The notes below the pieces were generated by a model, which had not been told where the DNA came from, did no database searches, and saw only the letters and a list, made by a program, of their open reading frames with translations. This document shows, piece by piece, positions 39,675 to 51,799 of a stretch of DNA of 60,000 nucleotides. Positions within the stretch are counted from its first letter, which is position 1; each line of letters opens with the position of its first letter. This stretch comes from Cristatella mucedo (Eukaryota; Bryozoa; Phylactolaemata; Cristatellidae), in assembly GCA_009760855.2 (NCBI GenBank), contig WPIO01000004.1, positions 4,032,001 through 4,092,000 on the forward strand, written 5' to 3'. The position numbers and the translations under genes were made by a program.

Positions 39675-40320
39675 CCTTACTCGGCATCATTTAAAAAGAA
39701 ACTAAAACACATCTGCTTCTCTTAGCATTTGGCAAGTTCTCGTTATTAGTCATTTTTGTGCTTCTATGCAAACTGGCACCGTGCATGCTACCTGACTTGA
39801 CCACATTTAAAATTTGTTCCTTCATTCTTTGGCTCCAGCATACCTATCCGATCTACTCCCTACCGGGTTAAGTATAGTACCACTCGCTTTTCGGAATCTA
39901 ACTGTTTACCTATACCTCGTACGAACCTCAAACCCCTTTGAGACCGTGCCTTTAGTTCACATGCTCCTAAAGCCTGGAACCCACTACCGACTTGTGTCAC
40001 GACAACCCCTGACTTGACCACATTTAAAAAGAAATTAAAAACGATCATATTTATAATAATGAAATTGGAAACTTGTCACAGCCTTTTTTCGGGTACTTGT
40101 GATTCGTCCTTTGTATGCTGATGCATGCTGACACTGTGCATGCTGTCACTAACCATATTTACATGCTGATCCTGTGCATGTCAGCTCTAACCATGCTATG
40201 CTTGTTGACATCGTGCATGCTACCACTAATCATTTGGTCATGCTTTCTTTACAGCAAATGTAAAGTGCCTAGAAATAGATTAACTTCTCTGAGGGTGCTA
40301 CAAAAGTATTATTACTACGG
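39675..40320 (+). mobile_element. Two overlapping LINE fragments with 3' tail
   Basis: First piece about 39,685-39,790 (CATTTAAAAAGAAACTAAAA, then 3' UTR). A second copy restarts inside it at about 39,792 with LAPAYLSDLLP and NPLPT-type RT end and runs through CATCATGCTACCACTAATC-like 3' UTR to AAATGTAAAGTGCCTAGAAA and an ATTATTACT tail. Confidence 0.75.
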
Positions 40321-40394
40321 CATTGTTATTATGACTATATGGCCCACTTGATGCTGGCTGTAGGTTTTCTGTACATGCTGGTAGCTGTAGTCCT

Positions 40395-40548
40395 CGGTCT
40401 TTGCCTACGGTTAAGGTGCTCGAACTGTACGAACCAGGTCAAGGGTTCGAGTCGTTCTTCAGGCAATCCTTCATTGCCAAGTGCAGGTGGGTATGACTGC
40501 CTGATAAGGCTCTTTTGCAGCTATGCAAATGAAGCTGTTTTATGACTT
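40395..40548 (+). repeat. tRNA-like SINE copy, plus strand
   Basis: CTACGGTTAAGGTGCTCGAA, GTCAAGGGTTCGAGTCGTTC (clear B-box), TTCATTGCCAAGTGCAGG and TGCAAATGAAGCTGTTTTA end. The B-box matches GGTTCGANTC. Confidence 0.78.
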
Positions 40549-41398
<850 letters not shown>

Positions 41399-43784
41399 CT
41401 CCGTGTGCCTGGGCTCGTACCATTGCGGCCGTCCAGCAAAAGCCACCATTCCACACCAAACCGTTGGTTCCAATAGACTAGATGCTTTCACGTTCATGCT
41501 TTCGCTTGCACCGCTTTAGGTAAGCAACACAATCAAAGGCAGCAGCCACGTGCATCGACGAACGACTCCATCTCGGCCACATGCAGTGCTGCACTACCCC
41601 GGTGACAGACCTTCGGTTCGGTTTGAGATTGGGATGCTTCGCAGCAACAATGGCCGCCTATCACAAGAAAACTTGCCTTCTGCCAAGGCACAACCGGATG
41701 AGGAAGCATGCACAGCCGTGTGCCAGATACATGGCAGTAGCATGTGTCAGCAGCCTAATGTGGACAGCCCAGCTGTGGCCTGAAGCAAACAATTGTCGTT
41801 GGTTTCCGGGAGGCAGCACCGACGAGCCAGACGAAACGGCAGACGTCAAGGACAAGTAATGAAGAAGCAGTGGCAATGGGAGCACCTGTAGCTGCCAGAA
41901 GAGTGCTGGAGCTACCTTCAACTGTTACCGAAGCGTGCTGAAATCTGAGTCGTGGCCGAATTCAGTCGTTGCACATGATGAGCCATTCAGATCAAGCTAG
42001 CCTGTGCTCGTTTTGCCTGTACTGTGGGGGATGTAGGTGGACAGATCTCGAGTGAGTGGTTGCATGGAGAGCACTCTGTGACTCGATCTCACTCTTTTGT
42101 CACCCTCAGCTTCTCTGAGACTGCTTCCATGAAGTCTCAAGCACTGAAAAGATACTACTGCAGATCGTGTAGCCAAGCTGTTTCTCAATATGCATGTGTG
42201 GTGACACGACGTGGATAACTACTCTTATGCTGGTACTCTGCTGCCAGGCTACAAAGTAGCTATCGGTGCATTGCTTGTGTCAGCTTCTGCCATAATTAGT
42301 GATTGGCTCGATAGCTAGTAATACCAGAACAGACGAGCTTTCTTGAAGTTCGCAGGTTCAATAGCAAAGGACTACATCCTCTATGGCAGTGACCCTAGTC
42401 ACCCATCATTGCATGCTTGTGCAGCACTTTCGTGCTGCTTGCATCCAGGAACCTTGAACAGCTCCACTCTGTTCTTGGTGTTTAATCACTCAGAACGTCT
42501 CGGATTTTACCATTTGTGAGTTTATGCTATCAATTTTGCATCAAAAATATGTCAACATTAGCTCCTTCGATATTCGGAGTCTTGAAGTCAAACAGCTGAT
42601 CTGCTACCGGTACTTGGCTTATGGGTAGGGGGTCCACTTAATTAAGTGAACCAGACCGAAATCCAACGTGCAGCCTTGCATACAGCTTCACTGTGGTCCG
42701 GCTAGGTAAACCTGTCCTCCCATGTGAGGCCCCTCTGAGATGTAGCATCTGCTGTGAGCTCCTGGCTGTTTGCTGTTTAACTAGCTAGTTAACTTGACTA
42801 GCTAATTGTAATACTAGTAAATACTAGTAAACTAATGTTAGTAAATTAGTTGGCTATTTATCTAGCTAGTGAACTAACATCTGTAGGAAACCATAGACCA
42901 TTTAAGCAAGGGCATATTGCTCCCTTCTTACTCAGAGGATAAAACTTGTCGGAATATTGCCTAACATCGTACGGTAGCATTTCACCCGTGAAGAAAGGTC
43001 CAGTGGAGGGTTGAGTAAGAGCCACAAAAAAATATTGTGTGTGCGGATGTCATGAATGTCTAAGATATTTAGATTTTGCAATCAAAGAACGTTTTTTCCT
43101 GAATGGGACACATATGGCAGACTGAATGTGATCTGCATGTAATCATATACGTTGAATCTATTAATACTAGGGTTTGACAGCAGACTGTCACAGTGAATAT
43201 TTAATCGAGTGTGTAACCCTGGTTGTATGTAACCGCGTACATAAACCACACAAGAAAATGAATCAACCACAGTATGAAATTCAGCCCTTGTAGTTCGCAT
43301 GTACGTATGTATGTATGTACTGTATGCCGGCTCCTGACTTGTGACCTATGCCGGCTCCTCTGATGAGCCTGTGATGTGGCATGGACACAGGCCAGTAGCC
43401 CGCTGGTGGCCAGATGGTGGATTCACCATCAGGGTCGGCCGGTGCACAGCTGTGGTCCGCCTGTGATGTGGTATGGACACAGGCCGGTAACCCACTGGCT
43501 GGTGGGGAGAGGGTGGACTGGAGAGTGGAGGAGGGCAGAGTCGAGTGAGAGTAGGGGCCGAGGGGAGCCGTGCACTCCGTGCCCGTGCCTTGGTAATAAA
43601 CTGTCGGTGTTGGGCATCGGCTGGCTCTCTGCTGTGCGACCAAACGACAGCCCATACGGGTTTATTTAGGTTATCGAAATAAATATTTAAATCACTAGTA
43701 CGAGAAAGGGATAATTTCTTGATTACAGAAATGAAATAAAATCTGAATAATCTGAAATAAAGCTTGACTTGGTACCTATGAGTT
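41399..43784. other. Host DNA, no gene recognised
   Basis: About 2.4 kb. A stretch near 42,775-42,880 is rich in CTAGTTAAC/TAGCTAG-type short palindromes. A GTAT repeat lies at about 43,303-43,320, and a roughly 60-base repeated block (CTGTGATGTGG, TATGGACACAGGCC) occurs twice near 43,372 and 43,460. No conserved exon seen. Confidence 0.4.
43369..43500. repeat. Imperfect direct repeat
   Basis: GCCTGTGATGTGGCATGGAC then ACAGGCCAGTAGCCCGCTGG at about 43,369-43,408 recurs as GCCTGTGATGTGGTATGGAC then ACAGGCCGGTAACCCACTGG at about 43,460-43,499. Period about 91 bases. Confidence 0.75.
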
Positions 43785-43915
43785 CCTCTGGTTCCTATGC
43801 TCCCAAAACCCGGAATTCACTACCGAAGCAACGTCACAACGTCCCGTGACACGACGACATTAACAAAGAAGCTTAAATGCACCTGTTTATTACAGAATTG
43901 GTGGGTCTTAGTTCT
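43785..43915 (+). mobile_element. LINE fragment (RT C-terminal end)
   Basis: CTATGCTCCCAAAACCCGGA and GACACGACGACATTAACAAA match the WNSLP...TTxKKxLKxxLF end of the LINE RT. Short and damaged. Confidence 0.65.
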
Positions 43916-44011
43916 TCGTGAACAGGAACCTGCTTACACCGTGCCAGTTGCTTTCGGTTGTTACCACCACCTATCATTTGGGAATGCTTCCTATACAGCA
44001 TCTGTATACAA

Positions 44012-44145
44012 TAAGAACAACATGGTTAGGGGTACCGTGCACATGGGGTCTGCATGCAAGTGTGGTTAGTGGCAGCATGCAACAGTGTCAGTACGCATAG
44101 GCCCATACAAGACAATCACGGGGACCCATTAAATGCTGTCCTACA
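44012..44145 (-). mobile_element. LINE 3' UTR fragment, minus strand
   Basis: GAACAACATGGTTAGGGGTA, GGGTCTGCATGCAAGTGTGG, TTAGTGGCAGCATGCAACAG and GGGGACCCATTAAATGCTGT are the reverse complement of the 3' UTR seen at 31,940-32,070. It faces the plus-strand fragment just before it. Confidence 0.7.
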
Positions 44146-44687
44146 TAGACGCGTTTACTCAAATTGAATTAAATAAACATACTTTAATTTAGAGTGGTCG
44201 TGGGTGTCATAGTTGGCTGGGTGACTACTAGCTTAAGATATTTGGAAAGCGATGATTTACGGAAGTGCCCAAGGATGTGTACACTGGGCTGCTCGAAACG
44301 CTTCGGGAAAACTGGAAATGCTTCAGTTACCTCACCTCTCTTGTTTTTCAAAGCTTCTCGTGCGTGATTCATTCCCGATGTACGGACCCTAGCAAAGGCA
44401 GCAGAGTCCAAGAATACAATCTACGTACTCTAGAGAAATGATAACGTGCATGTACGAGTGTACCAAACAGTACGGTCTCTAAGAGCTAGCGAAGCTATAT
44501 TTGGGAGTTTGTTTAACTGCTGGAGCACACGCCTCTATTAAAAACTTAAAATGGGTAGAAAAAGGGAGTGTTTGTGAACCGGTTCGTTTGCAGTCACCCA
44601 ATAGCACTGTTTATTTTGTGGAAGAATCTACACTTATACCTTTAATGCATTTGCTACAGGCACGGTTTGTTTAAAGACTCAGTGAGC

Positions 44688-44852
44688 CGCGCTGGCACAC
44701 CATGTAAGGCGGTTGCTTTTCACGCCTTCGGTCCCAAGGTCGCTGGTTCGAAGCTTGCGATAGGCGATCCTTTATTGCCGTTGCAAGCGGTAGTGATAGC
44801 CGTAAAGGCTCTTCAGTCGCTATACAAAAGAGGCTGTTAAATCAGCTTGTAT
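44688..44852 (+). repeat. tRNA-like SINE copy, plus strand
   Basis: GCGCTGGCACACCATGTAAG, GTCGCTGGTTCGAAGCTTGC (B-box), GGCGATCCTTTATTGCCGTT, AGTGATAGCCGTAAAGGCTC and GAGGCTGTTAAATCAGC end. Confidence 0.78.
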
Positions 44853-46654
44853 TTTTGTAAAGATGCAGCACTATGTCGAAGCACTGGGTATATGTATCGA
44901 ATGTGGTTTATCTACTCGTAAAGTGAGCTAGGTTAGTTGGTCGATTTGTCCACCCCTGACGTCTTATTTACAATAAATCCTTTGTGCTGTATTTGTCGTC
45001 ATACAACGAGCGTACAGCAAAGATTAATGTCAAAAAAGGTAGGGGCTATTAAAGGGAGAGGTAATTTGCATATAAAGCTGCAGTGCGCACTCTCAATGTT
45101 GACATTTAACACTACTTTATGCCAGAATTAAAAATACTTAAGTGAGTTTGAAATTAATTGGGTATTTCAAAATGTTAACATACTAGCAGCTTGCCTTCTT
45201 TGCACTGCGCCAGAAGTGATGACTGGCGCCACTGGTACTTCCCAGCTTCCGCTGTTGTAGCTGAGTTGGCGTAAGGGAAAGCTGTCCGATTAGTGTAAAG
45301 AGTTGAGTTTTACCAGTTTTATTGCATGGCTATGAATTATTGGTAGACTTAACACGTGCAAGCAGTACACATTTTTTTTAACGAAGTCCCAGCAAGATCC
45401 TGAATGAAAGGGAGCTATAAAGAAATGGCGTTACGCTAGCAGCAACTGGCCGGGGAGACGCCAGACGACGACGCGGCGTGCTTCAGATTTCGAAAGATGG
45501 AGCCGCTATCGCTGGCAACAGCGTTCCAGGGAGACCGAGGAAGAATTTATTCTTATCTTAACGATTCTAATTCTTTTCATAGCGAGCATTGTTTTTACTA
45601 GGGTTTATTTCATGAGCTCAACCGGTTTTTGCTGTTCATCATGCAGTGTTCTTTTTGAGCTTCTTTAGTGGCCCTTTGAATTCGAAACCAGACTTGGCGA
45701 TAATCGCTATCAGCTATTCAGTCAAAGGAGAATCGTGGTTGATTGATTAAAAAACCAGGCAATGCACCACAAAGGTAGGAGGGAAAAACAAAGTGGGGCT
45801 ATTTAATATAAATCAGATCTAGCTTCAAGAGCCTGCCTCATTCACCTTGAAAGAAGTGACGGAGGACAGCTCGACTGTGGTTATTAAAGCATAGATTAAG
45901 AGTCCTGGTTATTGGACACGTTTTGTGAGGGGTACACGTTTTTTGTAAGGAAGATGGCACTAAGACATATAGCCGCTAAGATGAGTCTGATCAGTAGACA
46001 CACGCCATTTCCTACCCAGCTGATACGGTGTCATTTTTCGATACAGAAATGTCAGATCTACTATGGGTACACTGCTCATAGCAGGCTGCTTAACCACTGT
46101 GTTCTGACCACTCTGTGGGCGGAACTTTCCCGCTGGCATAAGAAAAAACCGACGGAAAAACCGATTATGTAAACGTGGCAGTTTGACTGACGGAAAAGCA
46201 ACGGAAAACCGACGTGGTCGGAAAACCGACCGCATCGACGCGGCGTTAGAAAGGCATTCGAACACACATCGTGCTGAAAGTAGCATGCAAAAGCACACAA
46301 GGAGACACTCAGAGCCGCTGGTAAGTAGGGAAACTGGCCGCCGAAGGCCCGGAGCACAATTTCAAGGCTACTGAAACCAGTCAGTCGGACGTGGGATAAG
46401 ACCTTGATGGTGTCGTCGTTTCAGACGGTCGACGGTGGCAAAGGTCCACTGACTGCAGATGCGAGTAGAATGCACCGACTGATGCGCGCTTGGAAGCGGT
46501 TTGTGGTGGCCGACTAGCCAGACTACAACCGGCGGTGTGGCGTACGTGCGGATCATCCCGGCCGGGAGGGAACTCTTGCTCCTCTATCCCACCTATGCAG
46601 TTTTCATGGCGTTAAGGGCTTGAAGCCAAAAACCGAACTATAAGTAAGTAAAGG
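44853..46654. other. Host DNA, no gene recognised
   Basis: About 1.8 kb. A cluster of near-repeats of GGAAAACCGAC (about 46,145-46,232) is the only pattern. No exon, LINE or SINE is evident. Confidence 0.4.
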
Positions 46655-46712
46655 TCGGCTGATTAAAGTGCCTCATTTATAAAAAAAATAACGCTAAAGA
46701 GCCTTGTTTTAG
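46655..46712 (-). repeat. SINE end fragment
   Basis: GGCTGATTAAAGTGCCTCAT and CGCTAAAGAGCCTT resemble the non-tRNA end of the SINE family. The tRNA-like part is missing; it abuts the fold-back element. Confidence 0.5.
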
Positions 46713-46713
46713 T

Positions 46714-46817
46714 AAAAGTACCCTTTCTGGACAATTCCCTTTTCTGGACAATCTCATGCTTACTATCGTTCGCATTTCGAAGTCCAGAAAAAGAAATTGT
46801 CCAGAAAGTGTACTTTT
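46714..46817. mobile_element. Fold-back/MITE-like element, 36-base inverted repeats
   Basis: The arm 46,714-46,749 (AAAAGTACCCTTTCTGGACA and on) and the reverse complement of 46,782-46,817 differ at only 3 of 36 positions, with a 32-base loop. Each arm itself has the motif TTTCTGGACA twice. It would fold into a long hairpin. It lies about 60 bases before the right PolB start. Confidence 0.8.
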
Positions 46818-46879
46818 CCTCCAACACTAAAACTTTTGTCCTATGATTTTTTATTTAAACGTAAATTTACTTAGTATAG

Positions 46880-49800
46880 ATGTATCGAAGAAGTCCTCAA
46901 AAGGGAAACTCATTTTACAGTGAGTCGAGAAGACTAACGAATATTGATGTCATAACTCCGAGTAAAAGTATTGCTTCTAGGCTTCATAAGTTTAAATTAG
47001 ATTTTGTTGGAGCAAGTGGAAAACATAAAAGATATGTTCTTAAAGGAAGAGACTATTTAGCAATTGAAGTTGATGATTTTTTTAATAGTATAATACCGAG
47101 TTATAACAATGTGTTAAAAGAAGTAACAACTAGATTTTCTTCATTTAAATTACAAACAAAATATCAATTCATTCATATCACACTCAAACTGACACACATT
47201 CACATAGTGTTGTAACAGGTTCTAAGTTAGTTGCAGTTGTTAAAAGATCTGATTATACTAATATTATTAAAGACCAATTACAATCTTTAACGGAATCAAT
47301 AGATAAAATGATTGACAAGAATCCAGGGTTTGGTTGGAGACTAATAGGTGTAAAACGTCTTGAGATTAATGTTAGTGAATATATTATTAGAGCTGGTTCG
47401 TCTTATTTACCATTACCAACTGCTATAGCAAAGAAGCGTTTTTGTGTTAATATAAAGAATGAAGATAAATATTGTGCTTTATGGTGTGTATTAAGATTCC
47501 TAAATCCTGTAAGTGTACATCCAGAGAGATACATTGATTTAATTAATATATTCAGAAGTAATTATCAAGGACTAAATGAAGCTATTTCACAACTTGAATG
47601 GCCACTCAAAGTAATTGATGTTAAAAACTGGGTAAGCTATTTAATGTTAGTATAAATGTATACGAATATAATGACAAATCTGGTGTATATCCTCTAAGGA
47701 TTGTATCAAGAAAATTGGAGATTCCAGGTAGGCATATTAATCTTTTATTGATAAGTGAATCCGAAAAAAGTCATTATGTGCTGATAAAGAATTTCAGTGG
47801 CCTCTGTAGAACATCTAATAAAGGAGGATCAGTATTCTATTGTCATAGGTGTATTGACAAATTATTTTCGGATGCAGATTTTCAGAATCACTTAGATTTA
47901 TGCAAAGGTATTAACTCTAGTTATTCCAAATTAAAAATGCCTGGTATTGTTGAGAATAAGAAAACAGGACGAACAAAAGATACTACACTTTTAAGTTTTA
48001 GTGATCATGAAAAACTAATAAAGTCTCCTTACGTTTGTTATGCAGATTTTGAGAGTTTGAATGTAAAGACATGCGATGTTTGTTATGAAAGTATAGTATC
48101 TAACAATATCAATCCAACTTATTGTAATAGTAAATTAACAACGGGTAAATGTAGTGATACATGTACTAATATGTTACAAGTCCCATGTGGTTCATGTGCT
48201 ATTATTTTTGATATTAATGGAAATGTTATAGATAAGTTTTTGAACAGAGGGAAGGATTGTGTTGAACTACTATTAGAATTTATAATTAATACTTCTAACG
48301 AATTAAAAAATAAGCTATTAAATCACGTTGAAGCACCTATTATTTTTGATTCTGATATTCATAAACAATTTAAAGATTCTACAAAATTTTGGATTTGTAC
48401 AAAAGAATTTAATAATGTAAATGGAAAGTTTAAAGTAAGAGATCATTACCATTTTACAGGTAAGTTTAGAGGAGCAGCACATAAACTTTGTAATTCACTC
48501 GTTAGATTTACAAAAATTAGCTGGAAACTTCCAATCTTTATTCACAACTTGAAAGGATATGATTCTCATTTGATTGTAAAAGGAATGTCAGCATTTGGTC
48601 TTGATTGTAAGCCTGTTGCGCATAATATGGAGAGTTATATGTCAATGTCATTTGAGAATTTTGAGTTTAAAAATTCTTTTAATTTTATGAATAATGGTTT
48701 AAGTGATATTGTTACTTCATTAAAGAAAGCAAATTCAAACTTTGACATTACAATTGGTGTCTTTAAAACATTATATCCAGACATTGATGTTAATGTTCTC
48801 AAAGATGCTATAACAAGAAAAGGATTTTATCCTTACGAGTATATGGATTCTTTTGATAAATTCAATTAGAAAAAAATTCCAGAGATCAAAGCATTCAACA
48901 GTAAACTTACTTTTGATAGAGGTATTACTACTGAAGACTATGAACATGCGCTAAATGTATTTAAACTTTTTAACATGAAAGATTTAGGAGATTATCATTA
49001 TATTTATCTATATGCAGACGTCACACTTCTTGCTGATTGCTATGAAGCATATAGAAACAGTTTTATTGAATTGTTTAAACTTGATCCTGCTCATTATCTA
49101 TCTGCACCACTTTGTCCTGAAAGTAGGGTTGTTAATACTTCTGAGTTTTCAAGATACCAACAAAATTTTTCATCTGGTCCAAGTACTGTATCAAAGTTGA
49201 TTTGTGGTTTTAATAATAAAACTAATTATCTAACACATTACAGGTACTTTCAATATGTTGTTAGTAAAGGATTGATCCCAATTAAAATACATAAAGTATA
49301 TAAATTCAATCAAGAACCTTGGGCAAAACCATTCATTGATATATGTGCGGAGAAAAAGATTGAATTTGAACGTAAAGGTGATAGTTTCAAAAGAAATCTA
49401 TGTAAAGGTTTTATGTGTCAAATCTTTGGAAAGACGTATGAGAACGTAGAAAACAGAACGTGTGTTAGATTAGTAAATACAGGGACTGATAAGAGTGATT
49501 CGCTATATAATAAACTAATGAGAGATCCTAGACTTAGAAAAATTAGGTGCTTTGATAAAACTCTAGTTGGTTTCGAACATTCAAGAAAGACTACACTTCT
49601 AAACAAACCAATGTTTATAGGCGTTGCAATTCTTGATTTATCAAAATTACATATGCAAAGGTTTTACTATGACACATTGAAGGCTAAGTTTAATGATAGA
49701 TTAAGTTTATTATATACTGATACTGATTCATTAGTTGTTGATATTAAAAGCGAAAACTTTGAGAAAGTGATGTTTGATATTAAAGATTGGTTTCATAAAG

Positions 49801-50234
49801 ACGAGTTTGGTAAATTCAAATATGAAATGGATGGTGCAAAGATTGATGAATTTATTGCTTTAAGACCAAAACTATATTCTGCTTCTTCTATTAGACCAAT
49901 TATGAAAGCAAAGGGTGTTCCAAAAGAAGTAATTAGGAATTCAAAGATAACACATAGTGAATACATTCAATGTCTATCTAGAGAAAATGAAATTTACGCT
50001 AGTGATCTTGATACCAAAGACTTTTATGAGACACTTGATAGAGATTTCTACCGTATGACACAAAGTAAGCACAATATTATTACAAAGAAACTTAAGAAAA
50101 CAGCACTATCAGCGTTTGAATCAAAACGTTACTGGTTAGACTGTGGTTGTTGTAGTTGTGCTTATCGACATTATAAGATTGATAAAGCTTTGAGTGAAGG
50201 TACTAATCCAGGTCACTGTGATAAATGTATTTAA
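46880..50234 (+). pseudogene. Protein-primed family B DNA polymerase (right copy), broken
   Basis: Starts MYRRSPQKGNSFYSESRR at 46,880 with TATAGATG at the start. Frames: 46,880-47,215, 47,308-47,655, 47,715-48,869, then in the same frame after a TAG to 50,234. The Polinton-specific pre-exonuclease region is kept (KKRFCVNIKNEDKYCALWCV). Exo motifs YADFES (about 48,045), NLKGYDSH (about 48,555) and YLYADVTLLAD are present. Near 49,107 about 150 residues are missing, including polymerase motif A; motif B is eroded to CQIFGKT; motif C YTDTDS is intact (about 49,712). The HNH-like zinc knuckle has lost Cys. It ends with the conserved Cys-rich tail DCGCCSCAYRHYKID ... GHCDKCI. Non-functional. Confidence 0.92.
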
Positions 50235-50259
50235 AAAAAATAATTTCATTATTATAGAA

Positions 50260-50513
50260 ATGGAAAACAAAAATCCAGAGTTTTTAAAAGTTGAAGAAAG
50301 CTCTATGGATATAAGTATTTCAGATACGGAGTCAATATCAGATACAGAATCCGAAGATCCTGATTATATACCTGAGTCCGAATCCGAATCCGATCCGAAT
50401 CCGAATCCGAATCTGGTTTTGAGTCTGCTGAAGACGACTTTACTTTTTACACTGAAGGTGATGATATACCCCCATTTCGAAGTGATTATGTAAATGAAGA
50501 AAATAAATTATAA
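50260..50513 (+). pseudogene. Acidic Ser/Glu-repeat protein (right copy), frameshifted
   Basis: ATG at 50,260 preceded by TATAGAA. Same start as the left copy (MENKNPEFLKVEESSMDIS, ISDTESEDPDYIPESES). In the GAATCC repeat near 50,390 the frame slips, giving DPNPNPNLVL and a different end that stops at about 50,493. The old frame can still be followed to about 50,513. This is a slippage lesion in the hexanucleotide repeat. Confidence 0.75.
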
Positions 50514-50527
50514 ACAATATTTATACT

Positions 50528-50534
50528 TATATAG
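50528..50534 (+). promoter_or_regulatory. TATATAG start-proximal motif
   Basis: TATATAG 2 bases before the ATG at 50,537. Member of the virus-wide motif set (see findings). Confidence 0.65.
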
Positions 50535-50536
50535 AA

Positions 50537-50812
50537 ATGGACGTTTCGAGAATTCTAAGCTGTGAACAATCCAGAGATATGGCTGTAAAGATCTGTCTTC
50601 AAAAACTTAAAGGTAATGATCAACGTATAATTAGACACTCTCTTGATAAACTTATTCCAGATTTAGATACTTCGTTTGCTAGTGTTCTTATAGAAATCTG
50701 TGAAGCTTCTGATAAGCTAATGGAGTGTAGAGGTAAGATAAATGAAATGCTTGAAGAAACATCTAAGAAATTAAAAACCCCAAAAACAAAACAAGGAGTA
50801 CAAATTAATTAA
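50537..50812 (+). CDS. SRIL-family small protein, member A (right copy)
   Basis: 91 residues: MDVSRILSCEQSRDMAVKIC, HSLDKLIPDLDTSFASV, LIEICEASDKLMECRGKI, basic tail KTKQGVQIN. Near-identical to 11,668-11,943. First member of the tandem family on this side. Intact. Mostly helical with conserved Cys at residues 9 and about 20. No known family recognised. Confidence 0.78.
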   Translation: MDVSRILSCEQSRDMAVKICLQKLKGNDQRIIRHSLDKLIPDLDTSFASVLIEICEASDKLMECRGKINEMLEETSKKLKTPKTKQGVQIN

Positions 50813-50837
50813 TTATATTAAAACAATTCTTAAACCT

Positions 50838-50844
50838 TATATAG
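50838..50844 (+). promoter_or_regulatory. TATATAG start-proximal motif with repeated upstream block
   Basis: AACAATTCTTAAACCTTATA precedes, then TAG; ATG at 50,851, 6 bases after. The same block of about 25 bases recurs before 51,503. Confidence 0.68.
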
Positions 50845-50850
50845 GAAAAT

Positions 50851-51391
50851 ATGGATAAAAAAGTTTCGAGGATTCTTAATTGTGACTGTGCTGAAGCGAT
50901 GGCGAGAGTATTTTGTGGTTTTTCAAAGATAGCTTCTTGTGCTAGTAAAGACCTTCGCAGGAGTATTTATTTATTATATGATTCAAAATTTTCTGTTCTT
51001 TTACAGATTTGTGATGCAGGTGATATATGTAAAAAAGATGGAACATTTTAAAGAAGAATCAAAATATGAAAAACGCATTCAAGGTTTGAACCGCAAATAT
51101 AGTCTTTTTGGAAATATTAATATGATAAGGGATGGAGCAAAAGAAGAGGTGGAAAAGATTTATGAAGAAATTTCAAGAATTTTTTGTTGTAGGGATGCTT
51201 TAGCAGTTGCAAAATTTATGTTTGGCTTTAACACTTTTGGCACTATTAACACCATTCCTTCAGATTTTTATAAGAGTCTTTATGGATTAGATGATTCGAG
51301 AATTTCTGACCTTTTAGATATTTGTGATGCGCTTGATATATGTAGAAAAAGTAAAATGGAATATTCAGAAGCAAAATCGAATTACGTGTAA
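50851..51391 (+). pseudogene. SRIL-family double-domain protein, members B and C, frameshifted
   Basis: The first domain (50,851-51,051) starts MDKKVSRILNCDCAEAMARV, then FCGF, DLRRSIYLL and LLQICDAGDICKK. A one-base slip in the A-run near 51,033 changes frame. The other frame continues (KMEHFKEESKYEKRIQ) into a second domain: ISRIFCCRDALAVAKFMFGF, IPSDFYKSLYGLDDSR, LLDICDALDICRKSK. So this was one two-domain gene. The left copy has no counterpart: 11,633 follows directly after member A there. Confidence 0.7.
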
Positions 51392-51492
51392 TTTTTCCAT
51401 TTGGTTGAAAAGCAGTATGCTTAATTTATTTCTTTATTTTTTAGATATTTGTGACAAACGTGAAAAAAATGAATTAAACAATTCTTAAACCT

Positions 51493-51499
51493 TATATAG
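51493..51499 (+). promoter_or_regulatory. TATATAG start-proximal motif with repeated upstream block
   Basis: Preceded by AACAATTCTTAAACC, as at 50,820; ATG at 51,503, 3 bases after the motif. Confidence 0.68.
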
Positions 51500-51502
51500 G
51501 AA

Positions 51503-51760
51503 ATGGATTTTGATGAAAAGTTTGAAAAGGTTCTTGGGAATTGTGATGTACGTAATATTATATCTTCAGTTTGTTTTCGTATGTTAGGATGGTGTGGACC
51601 TGAATCTGTTGTTTATTGTAAATCTTATAAAACGTTAAAAGAATTAGACCCATTATTTATTGACACACTTCTTGAGATTAGTAATCATTATGAAAGTATT
51701 GATAAATCTAAGATGAAATTAGAAGATGAGGCTACAAAAATATACAAGAGTATAAAATGA
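51503..51760 (+). CDS. SRIL-family small protein, member D (right copy)
   Basis: 85 residues, intact, starting MDFDEKFEKVLGNCDVRNII. It keeps the family layout (a Cys near residue 14, a Cys in SVCFRML, then LKELDPLFIDTLLEISNHYE) but has lost the SRIL start and ICDA end, so it is the most diverged member. Left partner 11,365-11,633 is a pseudogene. Function unknown. Confidence 0.72.
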   Translation: MDFDEKFEKVLGNCDVRNIISSVCFRMLGWCGPESVVYCKSYKTLKELDPLFIDTLLEISNHYESIDKSKMKLEDEATKIYKSIK

Positions 51761-51788
51761 GATTCTATTAAATCAAATATTTAAACCT

Positions 51789-51795
51789 TATATAG
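51789..51795 (+). promoter_or_regulatory. TATATAG start-proximal motif
   Basis: TTTAAACCTTATATAGGAAG precedes the ATG at 51,800, 4 bases after the motif. Confidence 0.68.
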
Positions 51796-51799
51796 GAAG

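Noticed and set aside
42770-42880. CTAG/TTAA-rich short palindromes as a replication origin or operator
   Set aside because: Irregular low-complexity sequence without a repeated unit or spacing.
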